Part shown: positions 35,966 through 44,202 of the stretch, piece by piece | Numbering within the stretch: the stretch's first letter is position 1 | Layout of the letters: every line of letters starts with the position of its first letter | Origin: Planctomycetota bacterium | Lineage (GTDB): Bacteria > Planctomycetota > UBA1135 > GCA-002686595 | NCBI GenBank assembly: GCA_016709875.1 | Contig: JADJLZ010000002.1 | Location: 682,001 to 746,000, forward strand | Direction: 5' to 3' | Length of the DNA: 64,000 bases | Notes under the pieces: model-generated | Seen by the model: only the letters and a program-made list of their open reading frames with translations | What the model was told of the DNA's origin: nothing | The model's database searches: none | Program-made: the position numbers and the translations under genes

Positions 35966-36724
35966 CTAGGACCGCCGCTGCATGGATCCGCCGCGTCCGC
36001 CCGCGCGCCGCAGCTTCCCGATGCGCACCCGATCGCCGACGACGGCGCTGATCCGCCCGCCGGGCGCGAAGTGCAGCGTCCAGCCGCTGCGCGCGGCGAG
36101 CGGCTCGATCAGGCCGCGTTCCTCGTCGCTGGTCGAGAGCACGCACTCCGGCGCCGCGCGCGTGAGCAGGAGTTCGATCAGCGCCTGCGCCCGCTCGCGG
36201 TCCTCTTCGAGCGAGCCGCGCCCGGTGGCGAGCGGCCCCGAACGGCGCTCGTAGAGCTCGTCGTGCAGCGCGGGAAAATGGTCGGGGTCGGTGAGAACGC
36301 TCACCATCCAGAGGTGGTTGCAGCTCCCCGCTTCGATGTGTGACAACTCGAGGGCGCGCGGCAGGGGCAGCTCGACCGACTGGCGCTCGCCGACGACGCG
36401 GATGGCGCGTGCGAGCTCGCGCGTCTGCTCGCACTCGAGGTTCAGCCAATCGACGCGCCGGCCGAGCACGATCTGTTCGGCGAGCACGAGCGGCAGCTCG
36501 GCCACTTCCGCGCCCAGATAGAGGCTCCGTCCCGGGGCCTCCCCGAGCGCTCTCCCGATGTCCTCGGCCAGGCGCAGGCCGGTGTCGAGGATGCGCTCGC
36601 GCAGCTGGGTGTCGTAGAAGTCGGAGCCATCGCCCTCGCAGGCGCAGCGGCCGAGCAACTCCCAATCGAGCTCGCTCTGCAGCGCGCCTAGAGCCGCACC
36701 GAAGGTCTGCAGCGCGTCCTTCAC
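35966..36724 (-). CDS. Hypothetical protein, possible Rossmann-like fold
   Basis: 252 residues with no signal peptide. The segment SLYLGAEVAELPLVLAEQI followed by VDWLNLECEQTRELARAI has the spacing of methyltransferase motif I and the acidic end of strand beta-2, but the expected glycine pattern is imperfect. A CVLSTSDEERGLIEP segment and a GWTLHFAPGGRISAVVG C-terminus resemble late strands of that fold. I do not recognise a named family. It converges with nothing and is followed in the same orientation by the esterase gene after 61 bases. Confidence 0.6.
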   Translation of the reverse strand: MKDALQTFGAALGALQSELDWELLGRCACEGDGSDFYDTQLRERILDTGLRLAEDIGRALGEAPGRSLYLGAEVAELPLVLAEQIVLGRRVDWLNLECEQTRELARAIRVVGERQSVELPLPRALELSHIEAGSCNHLWMVSVLTDPDHFPALHDELYERRSGPLATGRGSLEEDRERAQALIELLLTRAAPECVLSTSDEERGLIEPLAARSGWTLHFAPGGRISAVVGDRVRIGKLRRAGGRGGSMQRRS

Positions 36725-36757
36725 CGTACCCAGGCTACGCGCAGCGAGTCGTGCGGC

Positions 36758-37816
36758 TCAACGACCCTGGGGCGCACGCCGCGAGCGGCGGGCTTCCGCG
36801 AAGCTCACGAGTCGGCAGCTCTGCTCGTCCCACAGATGCAGCCACAGCGAGCGCAGGCTGGGCAGGAGGCGCAGCGGCTTCACCTCGCGGAAGATCTCCG
36901 CGGACTCGTGGCAGCGGCCCAGGTTGTAGTTCGGGATGCGCGGGCTGAGGTGGTGCACGTGGTGGTAGCCGATGTTGCCCGAGAACCAGCGCAGGACGGC
37001 GGGGAGCTTGTAGTAGGAGCTGCCCCAGAGCGCGGCGGCGGTGTAGTCCCAGTCCTCGCCGCGGGCCCAGTATGCGTCCTCGAACTGGTGTTGCACGTAG
37101 AAGAGCCACACGCCCGAGATGCCCGCCACCGAGATCGCGGTCAGCATCAGGATCAGGTAGGGCACGAAGCCGAAGGCCCAGCCCATGAGCAGCACCATCC
37201 CGGCGATGGCGAGGTTGACCCACCAGACCGAGCGCTTCTCTCTCGCGCCGGCCTGCTTGACGGGGAAACGTTCGCGGAAGAGGAACAGGTACACCGGCGC
37301 GACCACGAAGAGCAGGAACGGGTTGCGCGCCAGGCGGTAGGCGAAGCGCTTCCCGCGCGAGGCCTCGGTGTACTCCTGCACCGTCATGGTCCAGATGTCG
37401 CCGATGCCGCGCCGGTTGAGGTCGCCGGCCGTCGCGTGGTGCACGGCATGCTCCCAGCGCCAGTGGTGGTAAGGCGTGAACACGAGCACCCCGGCGCAGA
37501 AGCCGGTGATGTTGTTCGCCAGGCGCGAGCGGAAGAAGGAGTCGTGCCCGCAGTCGTGGAAGATGATGAATACCCGCACCAGCAGCGCGCCGGCGAGGAC
37601 CGCGAGCGGCAGCGCGAGCCAGATCGAGACGCCCAGCGAGAGGTACATCAGGTACCAGACCAGCGCGTAGGGCACGAACGTGTTCAGGATCTGCCAGGTC
37701 GCCCGCCACGAGGAGGCGTGCTGGAAGTTCGCGACGGCCTGCTTCCACTCGCTCGTGGTCGGCAGCGGCCGGCTGCTCGCGCGGCCCGCGTTCGTGTGTG
37801 TGTCCTCAGGGCTCAT
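36758..37816 (-). CDS. Membrane fatty acid desaturase
   Basis: 352 residues from ATG 37816. Four to six membrane helices carry the three histidine boxes of the di-iron desaturase family: HDCGHDSFF, HHWRWEHAVHH and HHVHH. The spacing matches acyl-lipid desaturases (omega-6/delta-12 type) rather than soluble acyl-ACP enzymes. It introduces double bases of unsaturation into membrane acyl chains using oxygen and electrons from a ferredoxin or cytochrome b5-like donor. Longer frames starting up to 38038 lack family similarity upstream of this ATG. Confidence 0.92.
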   Translation of the reverse strand: MSPEDTHTNAGRASSRPLPTTSEWKQAVANFQHASSWRATWQILNTFVPYALVWYLMYLSLGVSIWLALPLAVLAGALLVRVFIIFHDCGHDSFFRSRLANNITGFCAGVLVFTPYHHWRWEHAVHHATAGDLNRRGIGDIWTMTVQEYTEASRGKRFAYRLARNPFLLFVVAPVYLFLFRERFPVKQAGAREKRSVWWVNLAIAGMVLLMGWAFGFVPYLILMLTAISVAGISGVWLFYVQHQFEDAYWARGEDWDYTAAALWGSSYYKLPAVLRWFSGNIGYHHVHHLSPRIPNYNLGRCHESAEIFREVKPLRLLPSLRSLWLHLWDEQSCRLVSFAEARRSRRAPQGR

Positions 37817-38253
37817 GCTCACAACTCCAACTCGGAGAGCGATCGACTCGCGCGCACGCCGCCTGCGACAGACGAAAGGTCCTGTCCGGCTACCCCTCTG
37901 CCGATCCCGCGCATGCGCCCGCGCCGGATCGCTGCCCAGAGCGTAGTCCCGCTCGGGGCGCACTGCGAAGAATCGTCGACCAGAAACCGCCACGCGCCTG
38001 AGCGGATCCTCGGGGGGCGTCCCAGGACGTACGCACAAGGGCTCGGCGGGCCCCCTCCGCGGTGGTCGAGATCAACCGCAGCACAGGACTTGGCAAACCA
38101 AACCGCATCGAAGCTGAACCCGCGCTTGCGCCCCTGTTGACCCGGGCTGCACGAAGCGCACCTACCTTCCGCGCGCCTTCGAACGGCCGGGGCAGGACCC
38201 GCGACCGTCGCTGGCATGGCTTCGAACACTCACCACCCAAGGAAGAGATCCTC
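37817..38253. other. 437-bp divergent intergenic region
   Basis: Between the desaturase (minus) and the PhoX-like gene (plus). A TTGACC at 38137-38142 could be a -35 for the PhoX-like gene, but the -10 region is poor (CTACCT at 38162-38167, 19-base spacer). AGGAAGAG just before ATG 38254 is a reasonable ribosome site. I see no RNA gene or repeat. Confidence 0.5.
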
Positions 38254-39915
38254 ATGCACCTCAGGAACAGCATCGCTTTCAGCGCGGCCCTCGCGACCGC
38301 CGCCGCTGCGCTCTCGCAGCCGGCGCACGCCACCCTCGCCTCCGGCTACACCGGGGTTCCGAGCGCGAATCCGAAGACCTCCGGGATCGCCGTCCCCAAC
38401 GTCCTGACGCCCGAGCTGGTTCAGACAGCACTCGTGCAGGGCTCGGCGAAGCTCGAGAACGGCACCAGCGCGATCCCGTACTACGGCTATTGCGGCGACG
38501 GCACGATGCTGCCCGCCCCGGGTGCGGTGCAGCTTCCCGGCTCGAACATCGAGGCGACCAAGAGCGAGCCCGACAAGAACGTGTACCTCGTGCTCCCCGG
38601 CCAGACCGGAGCGGACGCGGCCTACGACTACGGCACGCATTTCGTCTATCAGGGGCATGAGAACGCCGCGGTCGACGCCGCGAGCGGCCTGAAGACCGGG
38701 TACATCACGCGCGTCAACCTCGACGCCGATGCCGCGCACCGCGTGACGCTGCTCGCGACGCACGACGCAGCTGGAACCCTCCTCCCCGTCATCGACGGCG
38801 CCACGTGGGATCCATTCTGCCGCCGCCTGCTCTTCACCGCGGAAGGCGGCGCCACGACCGGCGGCGTCTGGCAGGCGACCGTGGGCTTCCCCTCGACCGT
38901 GGTCGACATCTCGGGCTACCTCGGCCGCGGCGGCTACGAAGGCATCCAGAACGACGGCCAGGGCAACGTCTACCTCGTCGAGGACGTGGGCGGCACCAAG
39001 GGCACCGTCAACAGCCACGCGCGCCAGCCGAACAGCTTCCTCTACCGCTACCTGCCGACCAACATCGCCGACCTCACCGCCGGCGGCGTGCTGCAGGCGC
39101 TGCAGGTCGAGTCGATCGCGAACCCGGGTCAGCCGATCGTGTTCCACGCCGGCCAGGCCGACGCGGACATCCTCTCGCAGGACATCGCCGACATGCACAC
39201 CTACGGCCTCGTCTTCGTCACGCACTGGGTGACGATCCACGACACGGCCGTCGACGGCACGGCGCCCTTCAGCGCCAACGCGCTGGCCAAGGCCGCGTCC
39301 GCGACGCCCTTCAAGCGTCCCGAGAACGGCGTCTTCCGTCCGGGCAGCGACTTCGCCGAGTTCTACTTCACCGCCACGGGTGACACCGACGCGAACACCG
39401 AGGCGGGCTCGCTGTTCGGCGGCTTCGGCGCGATCTTCGCCTGGAAGAAGACGGCGGGTTCGACCATCGATGGCACGCTCTCGCTGCTCTACCGCTGCGA
39501 CATCGACCACAGCGGCTTCGACAACATCGCCTTCTGGGGCGCCGACGAGCTGGTCGCGGTCGAGGACCGCGGCGACACGCTGCACGCGCAGCACAACGCG
39601 CTCGACTCGGCCTTCCTCTTCGACGCGACGGTCGACTACGGCAACGTCGGCGCGCCCGCGCCGCTGCGCCTGCTCGCGCTCGGCCGCGACGCCTCGGCCA
39701 CGCTCGACTCGGGCTTGCTCGGTGTGAGCGGCAACGGCTTCCAGAACGACGGCGACAACGAGATCACCGGGATCCACGTCTCCGATGGCAACCCGCGCGC
39801 CATGGGCATCCTCGGCGCACGCGTGCCGACGCCCTTCGCGAGCGGCTGGCGCGTGTTCTACGCCCAGCAGCACGGGGACAACACGCTCTTCGAAGTGCTG
39901 CCCAATCCTCACTGA
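38254..39915 (+). CDS. PhoX/DUF839-like secreted phosphatase
   Basis: 553 residues with a signal peptide ending near AHA (27). The sequence follows the PhoX/DUF839 beta-propeller pattern: THFVYQGHENA, GYITRVNLD, DGATWDPFCRRLLFTAEGG, GRGGYEGIQNDGQGNVYLVEDVGG, FRPGSDFAEFYF, DIDHSGFDNIAFW. Acidic residues in these loops would bind calcium and iron. PhoX enzymes are exported Ca2+-dependent alkaline phosphatases, but some DUF839 members have other roles, so activity is inferred. A strong hairpin follows 12 bases after the stop. Confidence 0.82.
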   Translation: MHLRNSIAFSAALATAAAALSQPAHATLASGYTGVPSANPKTSGIAVPNVLTPELVQTALVQGSAKLENGTSAIPYYGYCGDGTMLPAPGAVQLPGSNIEATKSEPDKNVYLVLPGQTGADAAYDYGTHFVYQGHENAAVDAASGLKTGYITRVNLDADAAHRVTLLATHDAAGTLLPVIDGATWDPFCRRLLFTAEGGATTGGVWQATVGFPSTVVDISGYLGRGGYEGIQNDGQGNVYLVEDVGGTKGTVNSHARQPNSFLYRYLPTNIADLTAGGVLQALQVESIANPGQPIVFHAGQADADILSQDIADMHTYGLVFVTHWVTIHDTAVDGTAPFSANALAKAASATPFKRPENGVFRPGSDFAEFYFTATGDTDANTEAGSLFGGFGAIFAWKKTAGSTIDGTLSLLYRCDIDHSGFDNIAFWGADELVAVEDRGDTLHAQHNALDSAFLFDATVDYGNVGAPAPLRLLALGRDASATLDSGLLGVSGNGFQNDGDNEITGIHVSDGNPRAMGILGARVPTPFASGWRVFYAQQHGDNTLFEVLPNPH

Positions 39916-39927
39916 TCTGGGACAGGG

Positions 39928-39955
39928 ATCCGCGGGCGCCACTCCGCCCGCGGAT
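39928..39955. terminator. Perfect 11-bp hairpin between convergent genes
   Basis: ATCCGCGGGCG (39928-39938) and CGCCCGCGGAT (39945-39955) pair without mismatch around a 6-base loop. It sits between the PhoX-like gene and the convergent EcsC gene. No T-run, yet the stability and position suggest a bidirectional transcription end. Confidence 0.55.
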
Positions 39956-40023
39956 CGGGAATGTCCGGCCGGGCCCGTCCCGTCTCGCGCTTGCGAGCGG
40001 TGCGGGCCTGGTGTCTTGCGTCC

Positions 40024-40863
40024 TCAGCGCGAACGCTGGCGCAGGCTCGCGTAGGCGGCGCGCACCGCGCCCTGGCCGTACTTGCGTTCGAGGCGCCGCA
40101 CCGCGAAGTGGCCGCGCGCCATCGACTGGAAGTGGTCGATGAAGACCACGTTGATCGTCGCTCCGCCTGCCGCTCCGAGGATCGGCACGAATTCCGCGGC
40201 GGCCTTCTCGCTCACCTGCACGGAGAAACGCTGCGCGATGCGCGCGACGAACCGGACGAGCACCGGCGCGCCCGGCTCGGCGAGACCCTTCTCGACCAGG
40301 AAGCGGCTGGCCTCGCCCATCGCGCCCGCGAGCGCGGCGCGCGCGGCGAAGTAGCCGGACTCGGCCGCGTCGTCCTTGGGGCTGGGTCCGCCCAGAGCGA
40401 AGACCTCGATGCACGCCAAGCGTGCTTCGGGCTGCGCGAGGTTCTCGCCCTCGGACTGCGCGATCTTCGCGATCGAGCGCAGCATGATGCCGGTCGTGAT
40501 CGGCAGCTCGACCGGCAGCGCGAGCAGGCCAAACGCGCCTCCCACCGCACCCGTGCCCGCGACCGCGGCGCCGTGCAGCTTGCGCGCCAGCGAGGGGAAG
40601 CGCGAGGGCTTCGCGCCGATCGTTTTCAGCGCGAGCGCGAGCGCCTGCTGCAGCGCGGCCTGGCTCGCGCGCTGCACTTTTTCCTGCCAACCCTTCGGGA
40701 GCTTCCGGATTCCGCTCTCGATCGGCGAGCCGAGCTTGTTGGCCAGCCGCGCGGCGAGGCTGGGATGCTCGAGCAATCGCGCCGCGGCCGCGAGTGCAGC
40801 GAGATCTTCCGCCGCCCAGCCGGGGAGGCCGCTGTCCGGGAAGCGTGTGATCGCGTGGCTCAT
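40024..40863 (-). CDS. EcsC family protein
   Basis: 279 residues from ATG 40863. The central part shows the EcsC pattern: GTGAVGGAFGLLALPVELP, TTGIMLRSIAKIAQSEGE, ACIEVFALGG and, near the C-terminus, FVPILGAAGGATINVVFIDHFQ and ARGHFAVRRLER. EcsC members often sit beside ABC transporters or peptidases at the membrane; their biochemical role is not established. Copy 1 of the two-hairpin RNA element begins 38 bases upstream of the start codon on the same strand, so the element could lie in this gene's leader. Confidence 0.88.
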   Translation of the reverse strand: MSHAITRFPDSGLPGWAAEDLAALAAAARLLEHPSLAARLANKLGSPIESGIRKLPKGWQEKVQRASQAALQQALALALKTIGAKPSRFPSLARKLHGAAVAGTGAVGGAFGLLALPVELPITTGIMLRSIAKIAQSEGENLAQPEARLACIEVFALGGPSPKDDAAESGYFAARAALAGAMGEASRFLVEKGLAEPGAPVLVRFVARIAQRFSVQVSEKAAAEFVPILGAAGGATINVVFIDHFQSMARGHFAVRRLERKYGQGAVRAAYASLRQRSR

Positions 40864-40900
40864 CGCTTGGGTGCAGCCTAGGCCGCGCGCGCTCCCTGGA

Positions 40901-41010
40901 AAACAAAGGGGGACCGATGGTTTGACCCACCGGTCCCGAGGGAGAGATGTCATCGGGCTTCCCGGGCCACACGACGCTCGCATGAAGTGCGGCCCACCGA
41001 TGACGCCTTC
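40901..41010 (-). ncRNA. Two-hairpin RNA element, copy 1 (candidate small RNA or leader)
   Basis: Read on the minus strand. An outer stem pairs 40997-41002 with 40951-40956 and an inner stem pairs 40991-40995 with 40964-40968. They enclose the apical loop AUGCGAGC (40983-40976) and a 3'-side internal-loop strand CCGGGAAGC (40965-40957). Next comes an unpaired CUCUCCCU linker. A second hairpin (40927-40937 with 40910-40920, 11 positions, one mismatch) is followed by CCCCUUUGUUUU, as in an intrinsic terminator. A GATAGT at 41019-41024 could be the -10. The loop, the nine-base internal strand and the linker core are identical in the other two copies, while the stems differ yet still pair. Transcript ends are estimates. 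Confidence 0.65.
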
Positions 41011-41262
41011 TGGCCCTCACTATCGGAGAGTCGCGCTCCAAGCGAAGCTGTACGAAAGGGAAGAAACAGCGGGGACTAGTGCGCATGGAAGGTGGGCCGT
41101 TCCCCGCCGGAAACGGGCACGGCCGGCACCGCCGCTGCGCTGTTGCGTGCGTTCCGAGAACGTGCGTCACGCAAGCGCCATCGATCGCGTGGCGCGCGAG
41201 ACGTTGCAGCACTCAGCGGCGCCCGCGAGCGCCGCGGGCAGCTCGACAAAGGTCCGCAGGGG

Positions 41263-41376
41263 CCAAAAAAGGGGGACCGGCAGTTTTGAGGCCGCCGGTC
41301 CCGGGAGAGAGAGCTCCTTCGGGCTTCCCGGGCACCGAACCGCTCGCATGGTGCGGTGCCACCCCGAAGGATCTCG
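41263..41376 (-). ncRNA. Two-hairpin RNA element, copy 2
   Basis: Minus-strand reading. Outer stem 41364-41370 with 41316-41322 (7 bp); inner stem 41354-41360 with 41331-41337 (7 bp, perfect); short apical stem 41350-41352 with 41339-41341; invariant loop AUGCGAGC (41349-41342) and invariant CCGGGAAGC (41331-41323). The linker is CUCUCUCCC. The terminator-like hairpin (41294-41302 with 41273-41281, 9 bp) is followed by CCCCCUUUUUU, the best U-run of the three. A TAGACT at 41383-41388 is placed as a -10. It begins about 150 bases after the stop of the secreted protein gene on the same strand, so it could be its own transcript or a 3' end. Confidence 0.68.
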
Positions 41377-41527
41377 TGCGGAAGTCTACACACAGAAGCC
41401 CAGAGAGAGAATGCCCTTTCGTGCACGGAAATCCGGATTCTTGAGCTGGCTGAGGCCACGAATGCCTCGGAACTGGACGATTCGGCTTCCACCGACCCCC
41501 CTCAGTGGGGGGGGCCGGGCGTCCCGA

Positions 41528-43282
41528 TCAGGGTCCCACGACGAATTCGAGCCCGTCGGAGAGCGCCGTGCCGAAGCCCTGGGGGTCGAGCGGGTCCCGC
41601 ACCAACCACTGCGCCGTGACGAAGGCGCCCGCCACGAGCGCGGGGTCGGAGCCCGCGGCGATGCGCGCGCCGAAGTCGAAGGCGAGCGTACCCGTGCAGT
41701 CGCTCGGGGAGGGGCCGCTGCTCGTCTGCAGTTGGGTCCGGTGCAGCGGCGCAGCCAAGCACAGCGTCGCGCCCTGGAAGGGGAGCGACGCGGTTCCAAA
41801 GCCGTAGAAGAGCAATGCGCTGCGGTGGCTGGGCAGCCGGTCGCCGGTCACCAGGAAGGGCGCGGCGGAGGAGACCGAGGCCGTCCCGAGTGAATCGATC
41901 CGCGGGATGCAGCCGAGCGAACTGCGCTTGCCCTCGCAGTAGGAGGTCGCCGTGCCGCAGGGGGCGCGGATCCAGACCGCGTTCGAGCTCGGACCGGAGC
42001 TGATGCGCGCGGACTCGAGCACGCGGCCGGCCACATCGAGCGAGGGAAAGCGGCCGAGCTCGGCGAGCACTCCGCCGCTCGGCGCGACCGAGCCCGTCTC
42101 TGCCAGCACTTCGATCGCTCCGTTGCCGTGGACGAGCAAGTGCATCTCGCCCAGCGAGAGATCCGAGTGCTGCACGGCGGCCCAGAGCACGACGTCACCG
42201 CCTCGACCGAGCGGCTGGAACGGACCGCGCGAGCGCTCGAGGTTGATGCAGAGCGACGTGCCGATCGGAGCGAGCGTGGTGAACACGGCGCGCAAATTTC
42301 CGGGCGTGCCCGCGAACCAGCCCTTGCGAGTGCTCGAACCGAGCATGTACTGCGCCGAGAACACGAGCTCCCCGTTCGGCGCGAACAGCGGCGCACCGAA
42401 GCTGCTGAAGAAGCCGCCGCCCGGTGTCACCTGCCCGAAGGTAGCGAACCACGCGGGCGCCTGGCCCGGCACGTCGAGCACGATGCCGTAGAGCTGCGTC
42501 TGCGTGCTCACCGCGAAATGCGCGATGCGGCCGAGCTCGTCGCGCGCGGGAACCGGGCCTGTCGCGATCGAGGTGCCGTCGGGAAGCAGCTGGAATTCGC
42601 CGCTGACCGACTCGTAGGGACCGTCGGGGCCAAGATCGCCTTCGCGCGCGACCAGCGCGAGCACGCCGCCCGCGTACGAGAGGATCTCGTCCGCCTTCCC
42701 GATACCGGACGCTGTGCGCGCAAGCAGCAGCACGTCGCCGTGCGCGTCGAGCGAGGCAGCACCGAGCCCGGTGAGCGTGTGACCGCTCGGCGAGAGTTCG
42801 CCGACGAACGCGACCGTCTCGAGCGCGCCCGTCGCGGCGCGCTGCAGGAACAAGGCGCGCGGGCTCGGCGCACCGAAGAGGTCGGCGAGAAACGCGACGT
42901 CGCCCACGGCGTTCGACGCGGGCGCGAACCAGGGATCCGCGAAGAAGCCGGCGAAGCTCCCGCCGAGCGGAGTCGCGTCGCCACCCGCCGCGGGAGCTCC
43001 ACTGCCGCCTACGCCGCCGCTCCCGATCGCGACCGCGCGCAGGCTCTCGCCATCGGAGACGAGCACCGCCTGGTTGCGCGTGAGGCCCGCGATCCCGCTG
43101 GTGAACGCCACGCGCCCGCCCGCGCCGAAGGTCGCGCCGCGCGGGGTGAGGGGGTCGGTGAGCAGGCCGCCCTCAGGCCCGGGTTGTCCCTCGAGTGCGC
43201 GCACGAAGTCGTCCGTGCACGAGTAGCCCTGCGCCGCGGGGAACACGAAAGGGAGGAGAGCGAAGAGAGTGCTGACGAGCAT
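41528..43282 (-). CDS. Secreted protein with planctomycete Cys-rich C-terminal domain
   Basis: 584 residues from ATG 43282 with a signal peptide (cut near PAAQG, about 19). The body is built of repeated beta units (GIAGLTRNQAVLVSDGESL, SLDAHGDVLLLARTASG, LFAPNGELVFSAQ), suggesting a beta-propeller. The last 145 residues begin TSYCEGKRSSLGCIPRI and contain LLFYGFGTASLPFQG, TLCLAAPLHRT and FVTAQWLVRDPL, a tail I know as recurrent on secreted planctomycete proteins. Its conserved cysteines probably form disulfides, and it may serve in sorting or surface attachment (inference). Confidence 0.8.
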   Translation of the reverse strand: MLVSTLFALLPFVFPAAQGYSCTDDFVRALEGQPGPEGGLLTDPLTPRGATFGAGGRVAFTSGIAGLTRNQAVLVSDGESLRAVAIGSGGVGGSGAPAAGGDATPLGGSFAGFFADPWFAPASNAVGDVAFLADLFGAPSPRALFLQRAATGALETVAFVGELSPSGHTLTGLGAASLDAHGDVLLLARTASGIGKADEILSYAGGVLALVAREGDLGPDGPYESVSGEFQLLPDGTSIATGPVPARDELGRIAHFAVSTQTQLYGIVLDVPGQAPAWFATFGQVTPGGGFFSSFGAPLFAPNGELVFSAQYMLGSSTRKGWFAGTPGNLRAVFTTLAPIGTSLCINLERSRGPFQPLGRGGDVVLWAAVQHSDLSLGEMHLLVHGNGAIEVLAETGSVAPSGGVLAELGRFPSLDVAGRVLESARISSGPSSNAVWIRAPCGTATSYCEGKRSSLGCIPRIDSLGTASVSSAAPFLVTGDRLPSHRSALLFYGFGTASLPFQGATLCLAAPLHRTQLQTSSGPSPSDCTGTLAFDFGARIAAGSDPALVAGAFVTAQWLVRDPLDPQGFGTALSDGLEFVVGP

Positions 43283-43569
43283 GATGCGACGGGGGAGGGG
43301 GGGTGATGCGCAGGCGAGCGCGGGGCGATGCGCCCGAGGTAGCGTACCCCGTCGGGTTCGGTCACAGGTCGGAGCGAATGCGACGAGCGCGGAGGCCCGC
43401 CGACACGTGCATCGAGTGTGCAGCGCGCTGCCGCTGGCCCGCCGCGGAAGCGGCATTGGTCGCGTCACACGATCCGCGCTGCCGCGTAGGCGCGGGACCC
43501 GGGCGAGGACCTCGCCCTCACACCCCACGGCTTTTCTACGGCTTTTTCAGCTCTGAATCGACTTCACGG

Positions 43570-44079
43570 ATGACTTCTCGATCGCCTTCAATCTTCCAGC
43601 ACGTGCGCCGGCGCGGACTTGCCCTCAGCGCGACACTCTCTTGGCTCGCACCGTTGCTCGCGCGCCTCGTGATCGGCCTGGTCTTCGTGAAGACCGGCTG
43701 GGGCAAACTCCACAACCTCGACTCGGTGATCGAGTTCTTCCGCTCGCTCGGAATCCCTGCGCCCGAGATTCAGGCGCCCTTCGCGGCGTCGATGGAGTTC
43801 CTCTGCGGTCTCGCCGTGCTAGCGGGGTTGTTCACGCGACTCGCATCGATCCCGTTGATCGTGATCATGATCGTGGCGATCAAGACCGCGAAGATGGCCG
43901 ACTTCGCGGACGCGACCGGCCCGATCGAATGGTTGAACGTGCTCTTCGGGCTCTCGGAATTCCTCTACATCGTGCTGCTCGTCTGGCTCGCGCTGCGCGG
44001 CGCCGGCGCATTCTCGCTCGACCGGGTGCTCTTTCGCGGCGCGGGTGATCCGCAGCGCGAGGCCGCGAGCGCCGGCTAG
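43570..44079 (+). CDS. DoxX family membrane protein
   Basis: 169 residues with four hydrophobic helices. ARLVIGLVFVKTGWGKLHN is the DoxX N-terminal signature, followed by FFRSLGIPAPEIQAPFAASM, FLCGLAVLAGLFTRLASIP and a final helix before the C-terminus. DoxX proteins are associated with thiol oxidation or redox stress in the membrane, but no reaction can be assigned here. Copy 3 of the RNA element begins eight bases after the stop, on the opposite strand. Confidence 0.9.
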   Translation: MTSRSPSIFQHVRRRGLALSATLSWLAPLLARLVIGLVFVKTGWGKLHNLDSVIEFFRSLGIPAPEIQAPFAASMEFLCGLAVLAGLFTRLASIPLIVIMIVAIKTAKMADFADATGPIEWLNVLFGLSEFLYIVLLVWLALRGAGAFSLDRVLFRGAGDPQREAASAG

Positions 44080-44086
44080 CGGCGCC

Positions 44087-44202
44087 GCAAGAAAGGAGGG
44101 GGACCGACAGCCTTGCGACTGTCGGTCCCGAGGGAGAGTGCCCATCGAGCTTCCCGGCCTGCCGTGGCGCTCGCATGCCACAGCGGCCCTCGATGAGACT
44201 CG
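44087..44202 (-). ncRNA. Two-hairpin RNA element, copy 3
   Basis: Minus-strand reading. Outer stem 44189-44195 with 44143-44149 (7 bp); GGCC/GGCC step 44085-type pairing at 44185-44188 with 44156-44159; apical stem 44177-44181 with 44064-type partner 44164-44168 (5 bp); invariant loop AUGCGAGC (44176-44169) and invariant CCGGGAAGC (44157-44149). The linker is CACUCUCCCU. The second hairpin (44119-44129 with 44100-44110) is a perfect 11 bp and is followed by CCUCCUUUCUU. A TACACT at 44209-44214 is a good -10 candidate. No minus-strand gene is adjacent on either side, which favours an independent small RNA. Confidence 0.68.

Noticed and set aside
41076..41492. 138-residue minus-strand frame covering RNA copy 2
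   Set aside because: Ser/Arg-rich without domain character, and it runs through the structured element and its terminator.
40901..44202. The three RNA elements as REP-type or transposon repeats
   Set aside because: The copies share only loops, one internal strand and the linker, while the stems differ and still pair. Mobile repeats would be alike along their whole length.
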